This document shows positions 1-7,249 of a DNA stretch of 32,570 nucleotides, piece after piece. Location: positions 1-32,570 of the forward strand of contig NZ_LMOM01000019.1 in the NCBI RefSeq assembly GCF_001424185.1, given 5' to 3'. Positions within the stretch are counted from its first letter, which is position 1. Each line of letters opens with the position of its first letter. The translations under genes and the position numbers were made by a program. This stretch comes from Deinococcus sp. Leaf326 (GTDB lineage: Bacteria; Deinococcota; Deinococci; Deinococcales; Deinococcaceae). The notes beneath the pieces are model-generated. The model did no database searches and had not been told where the DNA came from. It saw nothing but the letters and a program-made list of their open reading frames with translations.

Positions 1-301
1 TCACACCTCCAGAAGACCGCCTTTCGTCATTTTTGGCGATCCCCAAACCTGTTGAGGCTGTTCAGAACAGGGAAAACTGAAGTTGTCCTCTACTGAGCAG
101 CAACACTTCCTATCAAGAGGGCAAGTCCTAAAATGGCATATTGTTTCATTACTGCATTATTAGAGGATATCAGGGTTGTGCTGTGCAGCAGAGATGAGCA
201 TGCCAGGCTTGAGAAATGTTCTGTAAGGAAAAATTCATTGGTCAGAGGTCGCCTGCAGTCTTCAAGCCGATTACCCTAAATGCGTTTGGGTAAACTGACC
301 C
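1..301. other. gene-free, AT-richer left edge
   Basis: No convincing gene lies here. The stretch is visibly richer in A and T than the rest of the window. It contains small inverted repeats, for example CTGTT-CAG-AACAG at 58-70, nested in CCTGTT...AACAGG at 48-71. On the minus strand a frame of about 50 codons is open from about 156 down to the stop at 3-1, but its only in-frame ATG is at 30, nine codons before the stop. The right end of the stretch holds the promoter of the recombinase gene. Confidence 0.6.
271..296 (+). promoter_or_regulatory. recombinase promoter with palindromic site
   Basis: A -10-like TAAACT (291-296) lies five bases before the ATG at 302 and no Shine-Dalgarno sequence is present, which suggests a leaderless transcript. 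The -10 is overlapped by an inverted repeat: TTACCC (271-276) pairs with GGGTAA (288-293) and AAA (278-280) with TTT (285-287), around TGCG. A protein bound there would block the promoter. The repeat is seen directly; a regulatory role is inferred. Confidence 0.45.
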
Positions 302-1306
302 ATGACTCTCGTACGCGCGACTGGCGATCTGCTCGCCCAGACCCGGAGCTGGACCAGCCTGCACGATGAAGAACTCAAGCGGCGCGCCGTTCTGGCCGCC
401 AGGGACGCCGACGCCGAGGCCCTGGGCGACCTTACGTCTGCCTATCTGGGGCACCTGGGCAGCAGCGGGGTCCTGACCAGCCCCAAGACGCTCACGGCCT
501 ACCGGCTGGGCGTGCGTCAGTACACCGAATACGCGCGGGCCAACGCGGTCGGCATCCTGCGGCCGGGGCGGCATGACGCGCAGGGCTATGTGGGGTCCAT
601 GCTCGCGGCGGGCCGGGCGCCGGAAGGCGTGCAGCTCAAGGTGGCCGCCGCGCGTTGCCTGTACCGGGCGCTACGCTGGGCCGGCGCGACCGAGGCCGAT
701 CCGTTCCGGGACGTACGCATTCCCAAGGACCACACCACCGGGCTGGAAAAAAGGCCCCCCTACACGGACTTGGAGATTGAGCAGGTTCTGGCAGGAGCCA
801 CGCCGCACGACCGCTTTCTGCTGCTGCTCACCGCGCACGCGGGCCTGCGTGTGAGCGAAGCGCTGGGCCTGCACTGGAACGACCTCGACCTTGTCGGCGG
901 ACGCGTGCGCGTGACCGGCAAGGGCCGCAAGACCCGCACCGTGCCCATGAGTGGCCGACTCGTGGCGGCGGCCGAGGCCTACCGCGCCCTGTACGCTCCC
1001 GGCGGCGAGGCGCACGACCGCGACGATCACGGCCCTTCCCGGCGCACGACCCCCCGGCTGAGAACCTTCCGCTACGCGACGGTGCAAAACGCCACCCGCG
1101 CCATGAAAGCTACTTTCACCCAGGCCGGGGTGCCGTGGCGCGGGTTTCACGCCGCGCGCAAATATGCCGGCACCCGGCTGCTCGGGCAGACCGGCGACCT
1201 GGCAACCGTCGCGGCCTTTCTAGGCCACGCCTCGGTGGACACGACCCGCGACAGCTACGCCGCCGTCGCCTCGGACGCCGCCGCCCCGCAGCTCAGGGGC
1301 TGGTGA
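302..1306 (+). CDS. tyrosine recombinase (XerC/D-like integrase)
   Basis: This is a 334-residue site-specific recombinase that would cut and rejoin DNA through a covalent phosphotyrosine link. The N-terminal part (about 40-130) has the SAM-like core-binding helices. The catalytic domain (about 150-325) carries the full set of active-site residues: Arg183 in GLRVSEAL, Lys207 in TGKGRK, His283 and Arg286 in FHAAR, His309 in LGHAS and nucleophile Tyr319. It is therefore probably active. The length is normal for Xer-like enzymes. The ATG at 302 is chosen because a -10 box ends five bases upstream and nothing supports an earlier start. The next gene starts 32 bases downstream. No phage genes or att sites are visible, so it could be a housekeeping recombinase or an element integrase. 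Confidence 0.9.
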   Translation: MTLVRATGDLLAQTRSWTSLHDEELKRRAVLAARDADAEALGDLTSAYLGHLGSSGVLTSPKTLTAYRLGVRQYTEYARANAVGILRPGRHDAQGYVGSMLAAGRAPEGVQLKVAAARCLYRALRWAGATEADPFRDVRIPKDHTTGLEKRPPYTDLEIEQVLAGATPHDRFLLLLTAHAGLRVSEALGLHWNDLDLVGGRVRVTGKGRKTRTVPMSGRLVAAAEAYRALYAPGGEAHDRDDHGPSRRTTPRLRTFRYATVQNATRAMKATFTQAGVPWRGFHAARKYAGTRLLGQTGDLATVAAFLGHASVDTTRDSYAAVASDAAAPQLRGW

Positions 1307-1338
1307 GGAATGCCCACCCGCTACACTGGGGCCGACCG

Positions 1339-2049
1339 ATGAACGACGCTGTGGCCAGGGGACACAAACTGCTGCACCTGTACCGCCGGGGCGTGGGCGG
1401 CGAGCGCCAGAACGCGGGCCGCCTGCTCACGGCGCACCTGCGGACCCATGACCTGACCCTCTACGATCTCGACCGGGGGCTACCAGTGTCGCAGGACCTC
1501 GCGGTGCTTGACGGCTGGCGCGAGTCGGCGCTGTGGATGGCCCGTCTGGGGACCGAGCCGGAGGCAGTCCTGACCGCGCTCGTGGACGCCGAGGACCTCA
1601 CGCCCGCCGAGCTCGGCCGCCTGATTGCCAGCGTGGACTTGGACAAACTGCTCGGTGCCCGCCTCGACGGCTGGGCCTACGCCGAGGGCGCGCCGCCCGA
1701 GCTCTACCGGCAGGCCGCCTCGCAGGTACGCGCCGGGGACCTGAGTGCGCCGGACCTGAGCGGCTCGCTGGCGCAGCGGTTTCAGGCGGCGGCGCGGCTC
1801 GCCCTGTTCCGGCAGACGCACCCCGAGCGGACCCTGCGGACGCAGGGAGAGACCGAACAGGCGTTCGTCCTGGGCCTCGTTGAGGGCCTGACCGGCCGGA
1901 GCGGTGAGACCACGGAAGACGGCGGCGTGCGCGCCCGGCTCACCGCCGACCAGCTCGCCCGGCTGCGCGCCTTGATGGCCGAACACGGCAGTGACGCGCG
2001 CGAGGTGGCCCGGCAAGCGGCGCAGGCCTACGGCAAGAGCCTGCGCTGA
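1339..2049 (+). CDS. hypothetical protein, helical, downstream of recombinase
   Basis: I do not recognise this 236-residue protein. It looks soluble and mostly helical, without a signal peptide or membrane segment. The first 40 residues (HKLLHLYRRG...ERQNAGRLLTAHLRTHDLT) loosely resemble the N-terminal helix pair of DUF2786-type proteins, but the match is too weak for a name. The C-terminal third (about 190-236) is rich in Ala, Arg and Leu, with short helices such as LTADQLARLRALMAEHG. The frame is open further upstream inside the recombinase gene, but the ATG at 1339 comes after the recombinase stop, so it is preferred. A TACACT box at 1322-1327 could give it a promoter of its own; otherwise it is co-transcribed with the recombinase. 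It converges with the TerD gene that ends at 2063. Confidence 0.65.
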   Translation: MNDAVARGHKLLHLYRRGVGGERQNAGRLLTAHLRTHDLTLYDLDRGLPVSQDLAVLDGWRESALWMARLGTEPEAVLTALVDAEDLTPAELGRLIASVDLDKLLGARLDGWAYAEGAPPELYRQAASQVRAGDLSAPDLSGSLAQRFQAAARLALFRQTHPERTLRTQGETEQAFVLGLVEGLTGRSGETTEDGGVRARLTADQLARLRALMAEHGSDAREVARQAAQAYGKSLR

Positions 2050-2062
2050 GGGCCGGCGGACG

Positions 2063-2644
2063 CTACACGTAGGCCCGCAGGTCCGGCAGATTGTCCTGGA
2101 AGGTGCGGCCCCGCGACGGCGCGCCGATGGCAGTCATGGTCCAGTCGCTGCCGCTGCGGCGCAGGCTCGCCAGGATCAGCGCCGAATGGCTGCCCTGCGC
2201 CGAGAGGTCGTAGCGCGCGATCTCCTTCTCGCCCTGGGTGTCGATCAGTCGGCAGTAGGCGTTCTGCACGCCCCCGAAGTCCTGCCCCGTGTAGTTGTTC
2301 ACGCTGAATACGACTGTCTGGATTCCCGCCGGCAGGCGCGCGAGGTCCACCGTGACCGTCTCGTCGTCGCCGCTGCCCTGACCGGTGCGGTTGTCGCCGC
2401 TGTGGCGCACCGTGCCGTCTGCACTCTGAAGCTGACGGAACCACACGGCTTCCTGAAGCTGCCCGGAGGCGTCGAACAGCAGGGCGTTGGCGTCGAGGTC
2501 CACTGCCTGCTCGCCGCCGCCGAAGCCGAAGAATCCCTTTTTCTTGATCACGTCCCAGCCCAGACCCATCCGGACGAGATCCAGACGCGGCCCAGCCTCC
2601 TTGGCGAGAGAAATCTGCTGACCTTTTTGCAGGGAAATTGGCAT
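2063..2644 (-). CDS. TerD family protein
   Basis: This 193-residue TerD-domain protein belongs to the calcium-binding stress family linked to tellurite resistance, phage inhibition and envelope-stress responses. It starts with the classic MPISLQKGQQISLAKE strand and has the acidic Ca2+-binding loops GDNRTGQG (83-90) and GDDE (92-95), followed by the conserved NAYCRL...EIARYDL stretch. It has a short Lys/Gly/Phe-rich insertion (about 34-47) that the second TerD copy at 4155 lacks. A good ribosome site (AAGGAG) precedes the ATG at 2644. It starts 18 bases after the stop of the TerD/VWA gene, so the two are probably co-transcribed. The protein is cytoplasmic, with no signal peptide. Tellurite resistance itself is not shown; only the family is certain. 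Confidence 0.92.
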   Translation of the reverse strand: MPISLQKGQQISLAKEAGPRLDLVRMGLGWDVIKKKGFFGFGGGEQAVDLDANALLFDASGQLQEAVWFRQLQSADGTVRHSGDNRTGQGSGDDETVTVDLARLPAGIQTVVFSVNNYTGQDFGGVQNAYCRLIDTQGEKEIARYDLSAQGSHSALILASLRRSGSDWTMTAIGAPSRGRTFQDNLPDLRAYV

Positions 2645-2662
2645 GACTGCTCCTTGAGCGCT

Positions 2663-3955
2663 CTAGCGCAGGACGCCCTGGCGGCGCGCGGCGGCCTGCC
2701 AGGTGTCGAGTTCGTTGACCAGCAGTTCGAACAGCTGGGCGTCGGGGACGCGGATGGGCGAGGGCAGACAGAAGAAGTCGGCGTTGTCCACCGTCCGGCC
2801 ACGCAGGTCGTCGAGTTTGTTCAGGAAGTCGAAGTCCACGCCCCCCTGATCGATCCCCATGAATTTCCAGAACACCGGCTCGCGCGAGGCCTCGGTCATC
2901 TGCCGGATCACGGCGTCGCGGTTGCTGCTGCCGCCGTCGGTAATGAACAGCACGAGGGTAGGCAGCGCCGTGCGCGCGGCGCGGGCGTCGTCGCGCACCA
3001 GCGTCATGACCGGGCTGTAATGCGTACCGCCCTCCAGCTTGACCCGCAGGCGGTCCACGAACCCGCCCACGTTATCGAGCGACAGCGGCCCGCTGCGGTG
3101 CGCCTTGATGCCGAAGAGATACACCTCGACCTCGCCGTCGTCGTCCAGGCGGGTCGCCAGGGCCAGGGCGCGCTCGGCCAGGGCCTGCACCGCACCGCTG
3201 CGGTACTCGTCGTACATGCTCGCGCTGATGTCCAGCACGAGATTGACCCGGTAGCGCGCCTCGCCCAGCCCGCGTTTTTCCAGGCTGACACTCGCCGTCT
3301 TGATGAGGTTGACAAGCTGCGGCTGCGTGCGCTCGGCCTTCTCCAGCAGCACACGCTGACGCTCTTTAACCAGACTGACGGAGGTGGACGCCGGAGCCGG
3401 GGCAGTCGGCACGGGAGTCGGCGGACCTGACCCCTCCTGCGCCACCTCGCCGCCGAAGTGCCGCACGAGCGCGTCGAGGCCTCCCGCGAAGCCCTGTCCG
3501 ACGGCGCCGACCCGCCACACGTCCTTGAAATACACGTCGAGCAGCATCAGGGCCTTTTCCTGCCCCAGCTCACGGCCAGTGACCCGGTACGTCAGCAGCG
3601 GCGCGCCGCCCGCTCCGAGGGTCACTTCGGCAGCCTGAACGCTGCTCAGGTCGCCCTGATCGGTGGTCACGGCGAGGCTCAGGCGGCGCACGCTGGCCGG
3701 CAGGGCCGCGAGGTCAAGGGTAAAGACCTTCTCCGCGCCGCTCCCGGCCTGTACCGAAAGGGCGCCTTCGGGACTGCGCGGCTGGTTGTAGAAGACCATG
3801 TAGCGGTCGTCGCTCAGGCGCCCCGCGTCGTCGAGACCGAAGAGAATCAGGTCGTATTCGGCCGCCGGCCCGGTCACGCGGGCGCTGAGGGTCAGGGTGG
3901 TCGCTGGAGTCAGCGCCGCGAGCGGGCTCTTCTGGCCGGTCTGGAATGTCTGCAT
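2663..3955 (-). CDS. TerD-like domain fused to VWA domain (TerF-like)
   Basis: This 430-residue protein has two parts. Residues 1-170 form a diverged TerD-like domain: it keeps FGLDDAGRLSDDRYMVFYNQ and the C-terminal [22 protein letters not shown] but lacks the GDNxTGxGxGDDE calcium loop. A Pro/Ala/Thr-rich linker (about 172-192) leads to a von Willebrand A domain (about 233-425). Its metal site is intact: D242-x-S244-x-S246 in LDISAS, Thr311 in GGTHYS and Asp340 in FITDGG. This layout matches TerF-like proteins, which are thought to assemble TerD-family complexes at the membrane. The start at 3955 has a weak AAGGA site. The TerD at 2644 follows closely, and the other TerD ends 199 bases upstream, so the three genes form one stress locus. 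Confidence 0.88.
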   Translation of the reverse strand: MQTFQTGQKSPLAALTPATTLTLSARVTGPAAEYDLILFGLDDAGRLSDDRYMVFYNQPRSPEGALSVQAGSGAEKVFTLDLAALPASVRRLSLAVTTDQGDLSSVQAAEVTLGAGGAPLLTYRVTGRELGQEKALMLLDVYFKDVWRVGAVGQGFAGGLDALVRHFGGEVAQEGSGPPTPVPTAPAPASTSVSLVKERQRVLLEKAERTQPQLVNLIKTASVSLEKRGLGEARYRVNLVLDISASMYDEYRSGAVQALAERALALATRLDDDGEVEVYLFGIKAHRSGPLSLDNVGGFVDRLRVKLEGGTHYSPVMTLVRDDARAARTALPTLVLFITDGGSSNRDAVIRQMTEASREPVFWKFMGIDQGGVDFDFLNKLDDLRGRTVDNADFFCLPSPIRVPDAQLFELLVNELDTWQAAARRQGVLR

Positions 3956-4132
3956 GTCGTGTCCTTGCCGGGCATGAAACGGGAGGGGCCAACTGCGCCC
4001 CCCCCGACTGCGACTGAACGGTTCCAGATGCGGTGGTCCACTCTGGGGGAATCCCGGAAGGTCTACCGCCCCAGATTTCCACCGCTCCGCCGTTTCTTAT
4101 AGCGACTTGCCCCGGAGGATTCCAGCACGGCG

Positions 4133-4146
4133 CCGGAACCGTCCGG
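4133..4146 (-). terminator. weak hairpin after terD
   Basis: CCGGA (4133-4137) pairs with TCCGG (4142-4146) around ACCG, starting nine bases after the terD stop on the minus strand. There is no T-run, so it is at best a weak or factor-dependent terminator between terD and the TerD/VWA gene. Confidence 0.25.
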
Positions 4147-4154
4147 GGGCCGTC

Positions 4155-4730
4155 TCAGACGTTGACGCCGAAGTTACGGGCCAGCGGCGCGAGTCCGCCC
4201 GCGAAGCCCTGGCCGACCGCGCGGAACTTCCAGTCGGCGCCGTTGCGGTAGACCTCGCCGAAGATCATGGCGGTGTCGGTGCTGGCGTCTTCCGAAAGGT
4301 CGTAGCGCGCGATTTCGGTGCCGCCCGCCTTGTTCATCACGCGGATGTAGGCCTTGGCGACCTGCCCGAAGCTCTGGCGGCGGGTGTCGGCCTCGTGGAT
4401 GGTCACGCACACGGCGATCTTGTCCACGTCGGCAGGCACGCGCGCGAAGTCCACGTCCACCGTCTCGTCGTCGCCCGCGCCCTGTCCGGTCGTGTTGTCA
4501 CCCTGGTGGCTGACGCTGCCGTCACTGCTGACCTTGTTGTTGTAGAAGATGAAGTCGCTGTCCGAGCGCACGCGGCCGCCGTTCCCGAGCAGAAAGACGC
4601 TGCCGTCGAGGTCGAAGGCCTGGCCGTCGGTCGCGCGCGGGTCCCAGCCCAGCCCGATCACGATAGCCGTGAGGCCCGGAGCTTCTTTGGAAAGAGAGAC
4701 GTTGCCGCCTTTTTGAAGTGATACTGCCAT
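4155..4730 (-). CDS. TerD family tellurium-resistance/stress protein
   Basis: This 191-residue protein is a canonical TerD: N-terminus [34 protein letters not shown], calcium loops GDNTTGQG (78-85) and GDDE (86-89), then [13 protein letters not shown]...[10 protein letters not shown] and the terminal [17 protein letters not shown]. The frame is open upstream to 4841, but the ATG at 4730 is chosen because the family always begins at this motif and an AGGAGG site lies just upstream. A -10-like TATACT sits at 4767-4762 (minus strand). It is the first gene of the three-gene ter-like group. TerB, TerC and other ter genes are not in the window. Regulation by metal or oxidative stress is known for the family, not shown here. 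Confidence 0.95.
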   Translation of the reverse strand: MAVSLQKGGNVSLSKEAPGLTAIVIGLGWDPRATDGQAFDLDGSVFLLGNGGRVRSDSDFIFYNNKVSSDGSVSHQGDNTTGQGAGDDETVDVDFARVPADVDKIAVCVTIHEADTRRQSFGQVAKAYIRVMNKAGGTEIARYDLSEDASTDTAMIFGEVYRNGADWKFRAVGQGFAGGLAPLARNFGVNV

Positions 4731-4901
4731 GTCTGTGTCCTCCTGATGAACTGTGACCCCGAGTATAAAGCTCCGGTTCAAGCGGCGAGTCCATATCTGC
4801 ATGAGCGAACGGGGAACACCGCTGAAGGCTCCGCTGAACACGGACAGCCCCCCGGTGCACTAAGAGGCGGGGTCAAGCGCCCGCCGTATCCTGGGCGGAC
4901 C

Positions 4902-5486
4902 ATGACCCTCTCCACCCTGCCCGAGCTTCCGTTTTCCAGCCGCGCCGACTGGCGGGCCTGGCTGGAGACGCACCATGGCCGTGAGCCGGGCCTGTGGCTG
5001 GTGTACCACCACGCAGCGAGCGGCGTTCCCAGCGTGACCTACGCCGAGGCGGTCGAGGAGGCGCTGTGCTTCGGGTGGATCGACAGCCGCACCGGCAGAC
5101 TGGACGGCCACCGCCACCGGCAGCTCTTCTCGCCGCGCCGGCCGGGCAGCCCATGGTCGAGAATCAACAAGGAGCGCGTGGACCGCCTGAGTGCCCAGGC
5201 CCTCATGGCCCCGGCCGGGCTCGCGGTGGTCGCGGCCGCGCGGGCGTCGGGGGCCTGGAACCTCTACGACGAGGTCGAGGCGCTGGTGATTCCCCCGGAT
5301 CTTCAGGCCGCGCTGGAGGCCGAGCCGCCGGCCCTGGCGAACTTCACGGCCTTTTCCGCCTCGGCCAGGAAGCAGGTGCTGTGGTGGATCAAGGGTGCCA
5401 GACGGCCCGGGACGCGCGCAGGGCGAATCGCCGACGCTGCCCGTCGGGCCGCCGAGAACCGCCGGCCCGACGACCCCCGGCGCTGA
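4902..5486 (+). CDS. YdeI/OmpD-associated family protein
   Basis: This 194-residue soluble protein has the typical layout of YdeI/OmpD-associated (bacteriocin-protection-like) proteins. An N-terminal region has the conserved W-L...H-x-x-x-x-G-L-W-L-V-Y (about 14-35), followed by the signature TYAEAVEEALCFGWIDS (about 44-60) and the C-terminal helical piece with FTAFSASARKQVLWWIKGARRPGTRAGRI. The molecular function of the family is not well defined. The frame is open back to 4746, but the ATG at 4902 matches the family start, and a TATCCT box (4887-4892) lies nine bases upstream with no ribosome site, as in other leaderless genes here. It is convergent with the oxidoreductase gene ending at 5501. 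Confidence 0.85.
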   Translation: MTLSTLPELPFSSRADWRAWLETHHGREPGLWLVYHHAASGVPSVTYAEAVEEALCFGWIDSRTGRLDGHRHRQLFSPRRPGSPWSRINKERVDRLSAQALMAPAGLAVVAAARASGAWNLYDEVEALVIPPDLQAALEAEPPALANFTAFSASARKQVLWWIKGARRPGTRAGRIADAARRAAENRRPDDPRR

Positions 5487-5500
5487 CCCCTACTGCCGGC

Positions 5501-6364
5501 TCAGGCTCCGGCGAGCTGCCGCGCGAGCACCGCGCGCATGGACTCGGGCGCGCGGCCGAGCAGCGTCCCCAGCGTGGGGTCAGGGCTGGCAAACTCGCCC
5601 CGGTGGGCGGCGGCGAACAGACCCAGCGTGACCGCCGCCCGCTCGGGGGACAGACCGCGCGCGCCCAGCTCGGCCGCGAAGTCGGCCTCCGGCACCACGG
5701 CGCGCCGACCGGCCCGCCCGGTCGACTCCGCGAGGAGGTCGGCGAGCTGCGCGAGGTCGAGGGCCTCCGGATTGACCAGGGGCGGCGTAGGACCGTCGAA
5801 CTGGGCTTCTCCGGTCAGGACGGCGGCGGCGGCTCCGGCGAGGTCGGCATGGGTGGTCCACGACACCGGACCGTCCTGCGGGGCACGGACCTCACCCGTC
5901 CGGAAGGCGTCACCCATCAGGAACCGGGCGCTGTCGGCGTAGAAGCCGTTGCGCAGCGCCGTGAAGGCCAGTCCCGACGCCGCGAGCATCGCCTCGGTCG
6001 CGGCGTGCGTCCACATCGGGGGAAAGAGCGAGTCGGGGCTGGCCGCCATGTGGCTCGTATACACTACGCGCCCGGCGCCGGCCTGCCGCGCGGCCTCTGC
6101 CACGTTGCCGTGCAGGCGCACTCCCTCGTCCCCCAGTTGGCCGGACGACATCAGGAGCACCTGCGACGCGCCCCCGAACGCCCGGCTCAGGGCGTCCACG
6201 TCGGCGAAATCGCCCGGCTGCACACGCACGCCCCGCGCCTCCAGATCCTGCGCCCGGCCGGGATCACGGACACTGACGCCCACCCGCTCGGCCGGGACCC
6301 GGCGCAGCAGTTCTTCGACGATGAGACGGCCCAGTCTGCCCGTCGCTCCGGTCACAATGATCAT
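5501..6364 (-). CDS. NmrA-type NAD(P)-binding oxidoreductase
   Basis: This 287-residue atypical short-chain dehydrogenase has a Rossmann fold. It begins MIIVTGATGRLG, the GxxGxxG nucleotide-binding loop, and continues with SVRDPGRAQDLEARGVRVQPGDFAD (about 31-55), typical of NmrA and of NAD(P)H:quinone reductase QorB-like proteins. The catalytic YxxxK of classical SDRs is not evident, as usual in this subfamily. The segment VVYTSHMAASPDS...THAATEAMLAASGLAFTALRNGFY (about 99-143) also matches it. It may reduce quinones or sense redox state. The gene is divergent from a TetR regulator 110 bases away, which probably controls it through the shared AT-rich promoter. The start has only a G-rich, weak ribosome site. 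Confidence 0.85.
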   Translation of the reverse strand: MIIVTGATGRLGRLIVEELLRRVPAERVGVSVRDPGRAQDLEARGVRVQPGDFADVDALSRAFGGASQVLLMSSGQLGDEGVRLHGNVAEAARQAGAGRVVYTSHMAASPDSLFPPMWTHAATEAMLAASGLAFTALRNGFYADSARFLMGDAFRTGEVRAPQDGPVSWTTHADLAGAAAAVLTGEAQFDGPTPPLVNPEALDLAQLADLLAESTGRAGRRAVVPEADFAAELGARGLSPERAAVTLGLFAAAHRGEFASPDPTLGTLLGRAPESMRAVLARQLAGA

Positions 6365-6409
6365 AGATTGCCCCCAGGGACAGCCGTCCTGGCCGTCTTT
6401 ATCAATGAT

Positions 6410-6437
6410 AACATAATAGGAATATTAATGGTAACAA
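6410..6437 (-). promoter_or_regulatory. promoter of NmrA-type gene
   Basis: On the minus strand TTGTTA (6437-6432) and TATGTT (6415-6410) are separated by 16 bases, a reasonable sigma-70 type promoter in an AT-rich island between divergent genes. It was read by eye and not scored. Confidence 0.45.
6414..6427. promoter_or_regulatory. candidate TetR operator
   Basis: TAATA-GGAA-TATTA is a 14-bp inverted repeat with perfect 5-bp arms inside the spacer and -10 of the oxidoreductase promoter. Related GATAACA (6407-6413) and GGTAACA (6430-6436) flank it as direct repeats 23 bases apart. A TetR dimer encoded next door is the natural candidate to bind here; this is inference. Confidence 0.35.
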
Positions 6438-6440
6438 TCT

Positions 6441-6467
6441 TTGCTTCAGCTGTGTCGCGTCTATAGT
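6441..6467 (+). promoter_or_regulatory. promoter of TetR gene, probably leaderless
   Basis: TTGCTT (6441-6446) and TATAGT (6462-6467) are spaced by 15 bases. The -10 ends seven bases before the ATG at 6475, so transcription would begin at or next to the start codon. No ribosome site is present. Confidence 0.45.
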
Positions 6468-6474
6468 CGGGACT

Positions 6475-7233
6475 ATGACGGACCCGCGACCCGAGGATGC
6501 ACCCGGCGGCCAGGACGCGCTGCGGTCCCGCATCCTGGCCGCCGCCACCGCACTCCTGAACCGTGAGGGCCGCGACGCCCTGACCACCCGCACGGTGGCG
6601 GCCGCCGCCGGGGTACAGGCCCCGACACTCTACCGGCTGTTCGGTGACAAGCAGGGCCTGCTCGACGCGGCGGCGCAGCACGGCTTCGAGACGTATCTCC
6701 GGGACAAGGAGAACCGGGACACCGCCGCGCCCGGCACCGATCCGGCCGACGAGCTCCGCGCCGGGTGGGACCTTCAGGTCGGCTTCGGGCTGAGCCACCC
6801 GGCCATCTACGCGCTGATGGCCAGTGCGCCCGGGCCGGGCCAGCCGTCTCCCGCCGAGGTGGCCGGCCGCGAGCACCTGCGCCGCAAGATCCGGGCCCTC
6901 GCCCGGGCCGGGCGGCTGCGCGTCAGCGAGGAACGCGCCGCCCTGCTGTTTCACGCCGGGTGCCGGGGCCTGGTGCTGACGCTGCTGTCCCTGCCCCCGG
7001 CCGAGCGCGACCCCGAACTGTCCGCGCTGGCCCGCGAGAGCGCGCTCGCGGGCATCCTGACGGCGGGCGTGCCGGCGGCTAACCCTGGACCCGTGGCGGC
7101 CGCCGTGCAGCTCCGCGCCCACCTGCCGCAAACCACTCGGCTGAGCCCAGGCGAGCGGGCGCTGATGGACGAGTGGCTTGCCCGCCTCGCGGCTACGCCA
7201 CAGAGCTCAGGGCCGGAGGACGCGCCGGCCTGA
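6475..7233 (+). CDS. TetR family transcriptional regulator
   Basis: This 252-residue protein has an N-terminal TetR helix-turn-helix domain (about 15-65). It reads LRSRILAAATALLNREGRDALTTRTVAAAAGV followed by the recognition-helix signature APTLYRLFGDKQGLLDAAAQ. The rest (70-250) is the variable ligand-binding and dimer domain; it matches no effector class I know. It is slightly longer than most TetR proteins (about 200). The divergent position and shared promoter suggest that it represses the oxidoreductase at 5501-6364 and itself. The gene converges with the HAD gene, with 16 bases between stops. Confidence 0.92.
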   Translation: MTDPRPEDAPGGQDALRSRILAAATALLNREGRDALTTRTVAAAAGVQAPTLYRLFGDKQGLLDAAAQHGFETYLRDKENRDTAAPGTDPADELRAGWDLQVGFGLSHPAIYALMASAPGPGQPSPAEVAGREHLRRKIRALARAGRLRVSEERAALLFHAGCRGLVLTLLSLPPAERDPELSALARESALAGILTAGVPAANPGPVAAAVQLRAHLPQTTRLSPGERALMDEWLARLAATPQSSGPEDAPA

Positions 7234-7249
7234 CCGGACGCCGCCGCCG

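Noticed and set aside
1..156. Minus-strand open frame of about 50 codons ending at the left edge
   Set aside because: It has no usable start except an ATG nine codons before the stop, and no protein similarity that I can see.
302..2049. Prophage or integrative element around the tyrosine recombinase
   Set aside because: No phage, relaxase or attachment-site repeats are visible; the neighbours are ordinary chromosomal genes.
1991..3430. Long plus-strand frames opposite the ter-like genes (also 14540-16651, 24993-26240, 29529-30851)
   Set aside because: They are antisense shadows of well-supported genes, caused by high GC in third positions; their sequences have no domain character.
4994..6466. 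490-codon plus-strand frame across 4994-6466
   Set aside because: It crosses the YdeI-like gene out of frame and the oxidoreductase antisense; low-complexity Arg/Gly/Ala composition.
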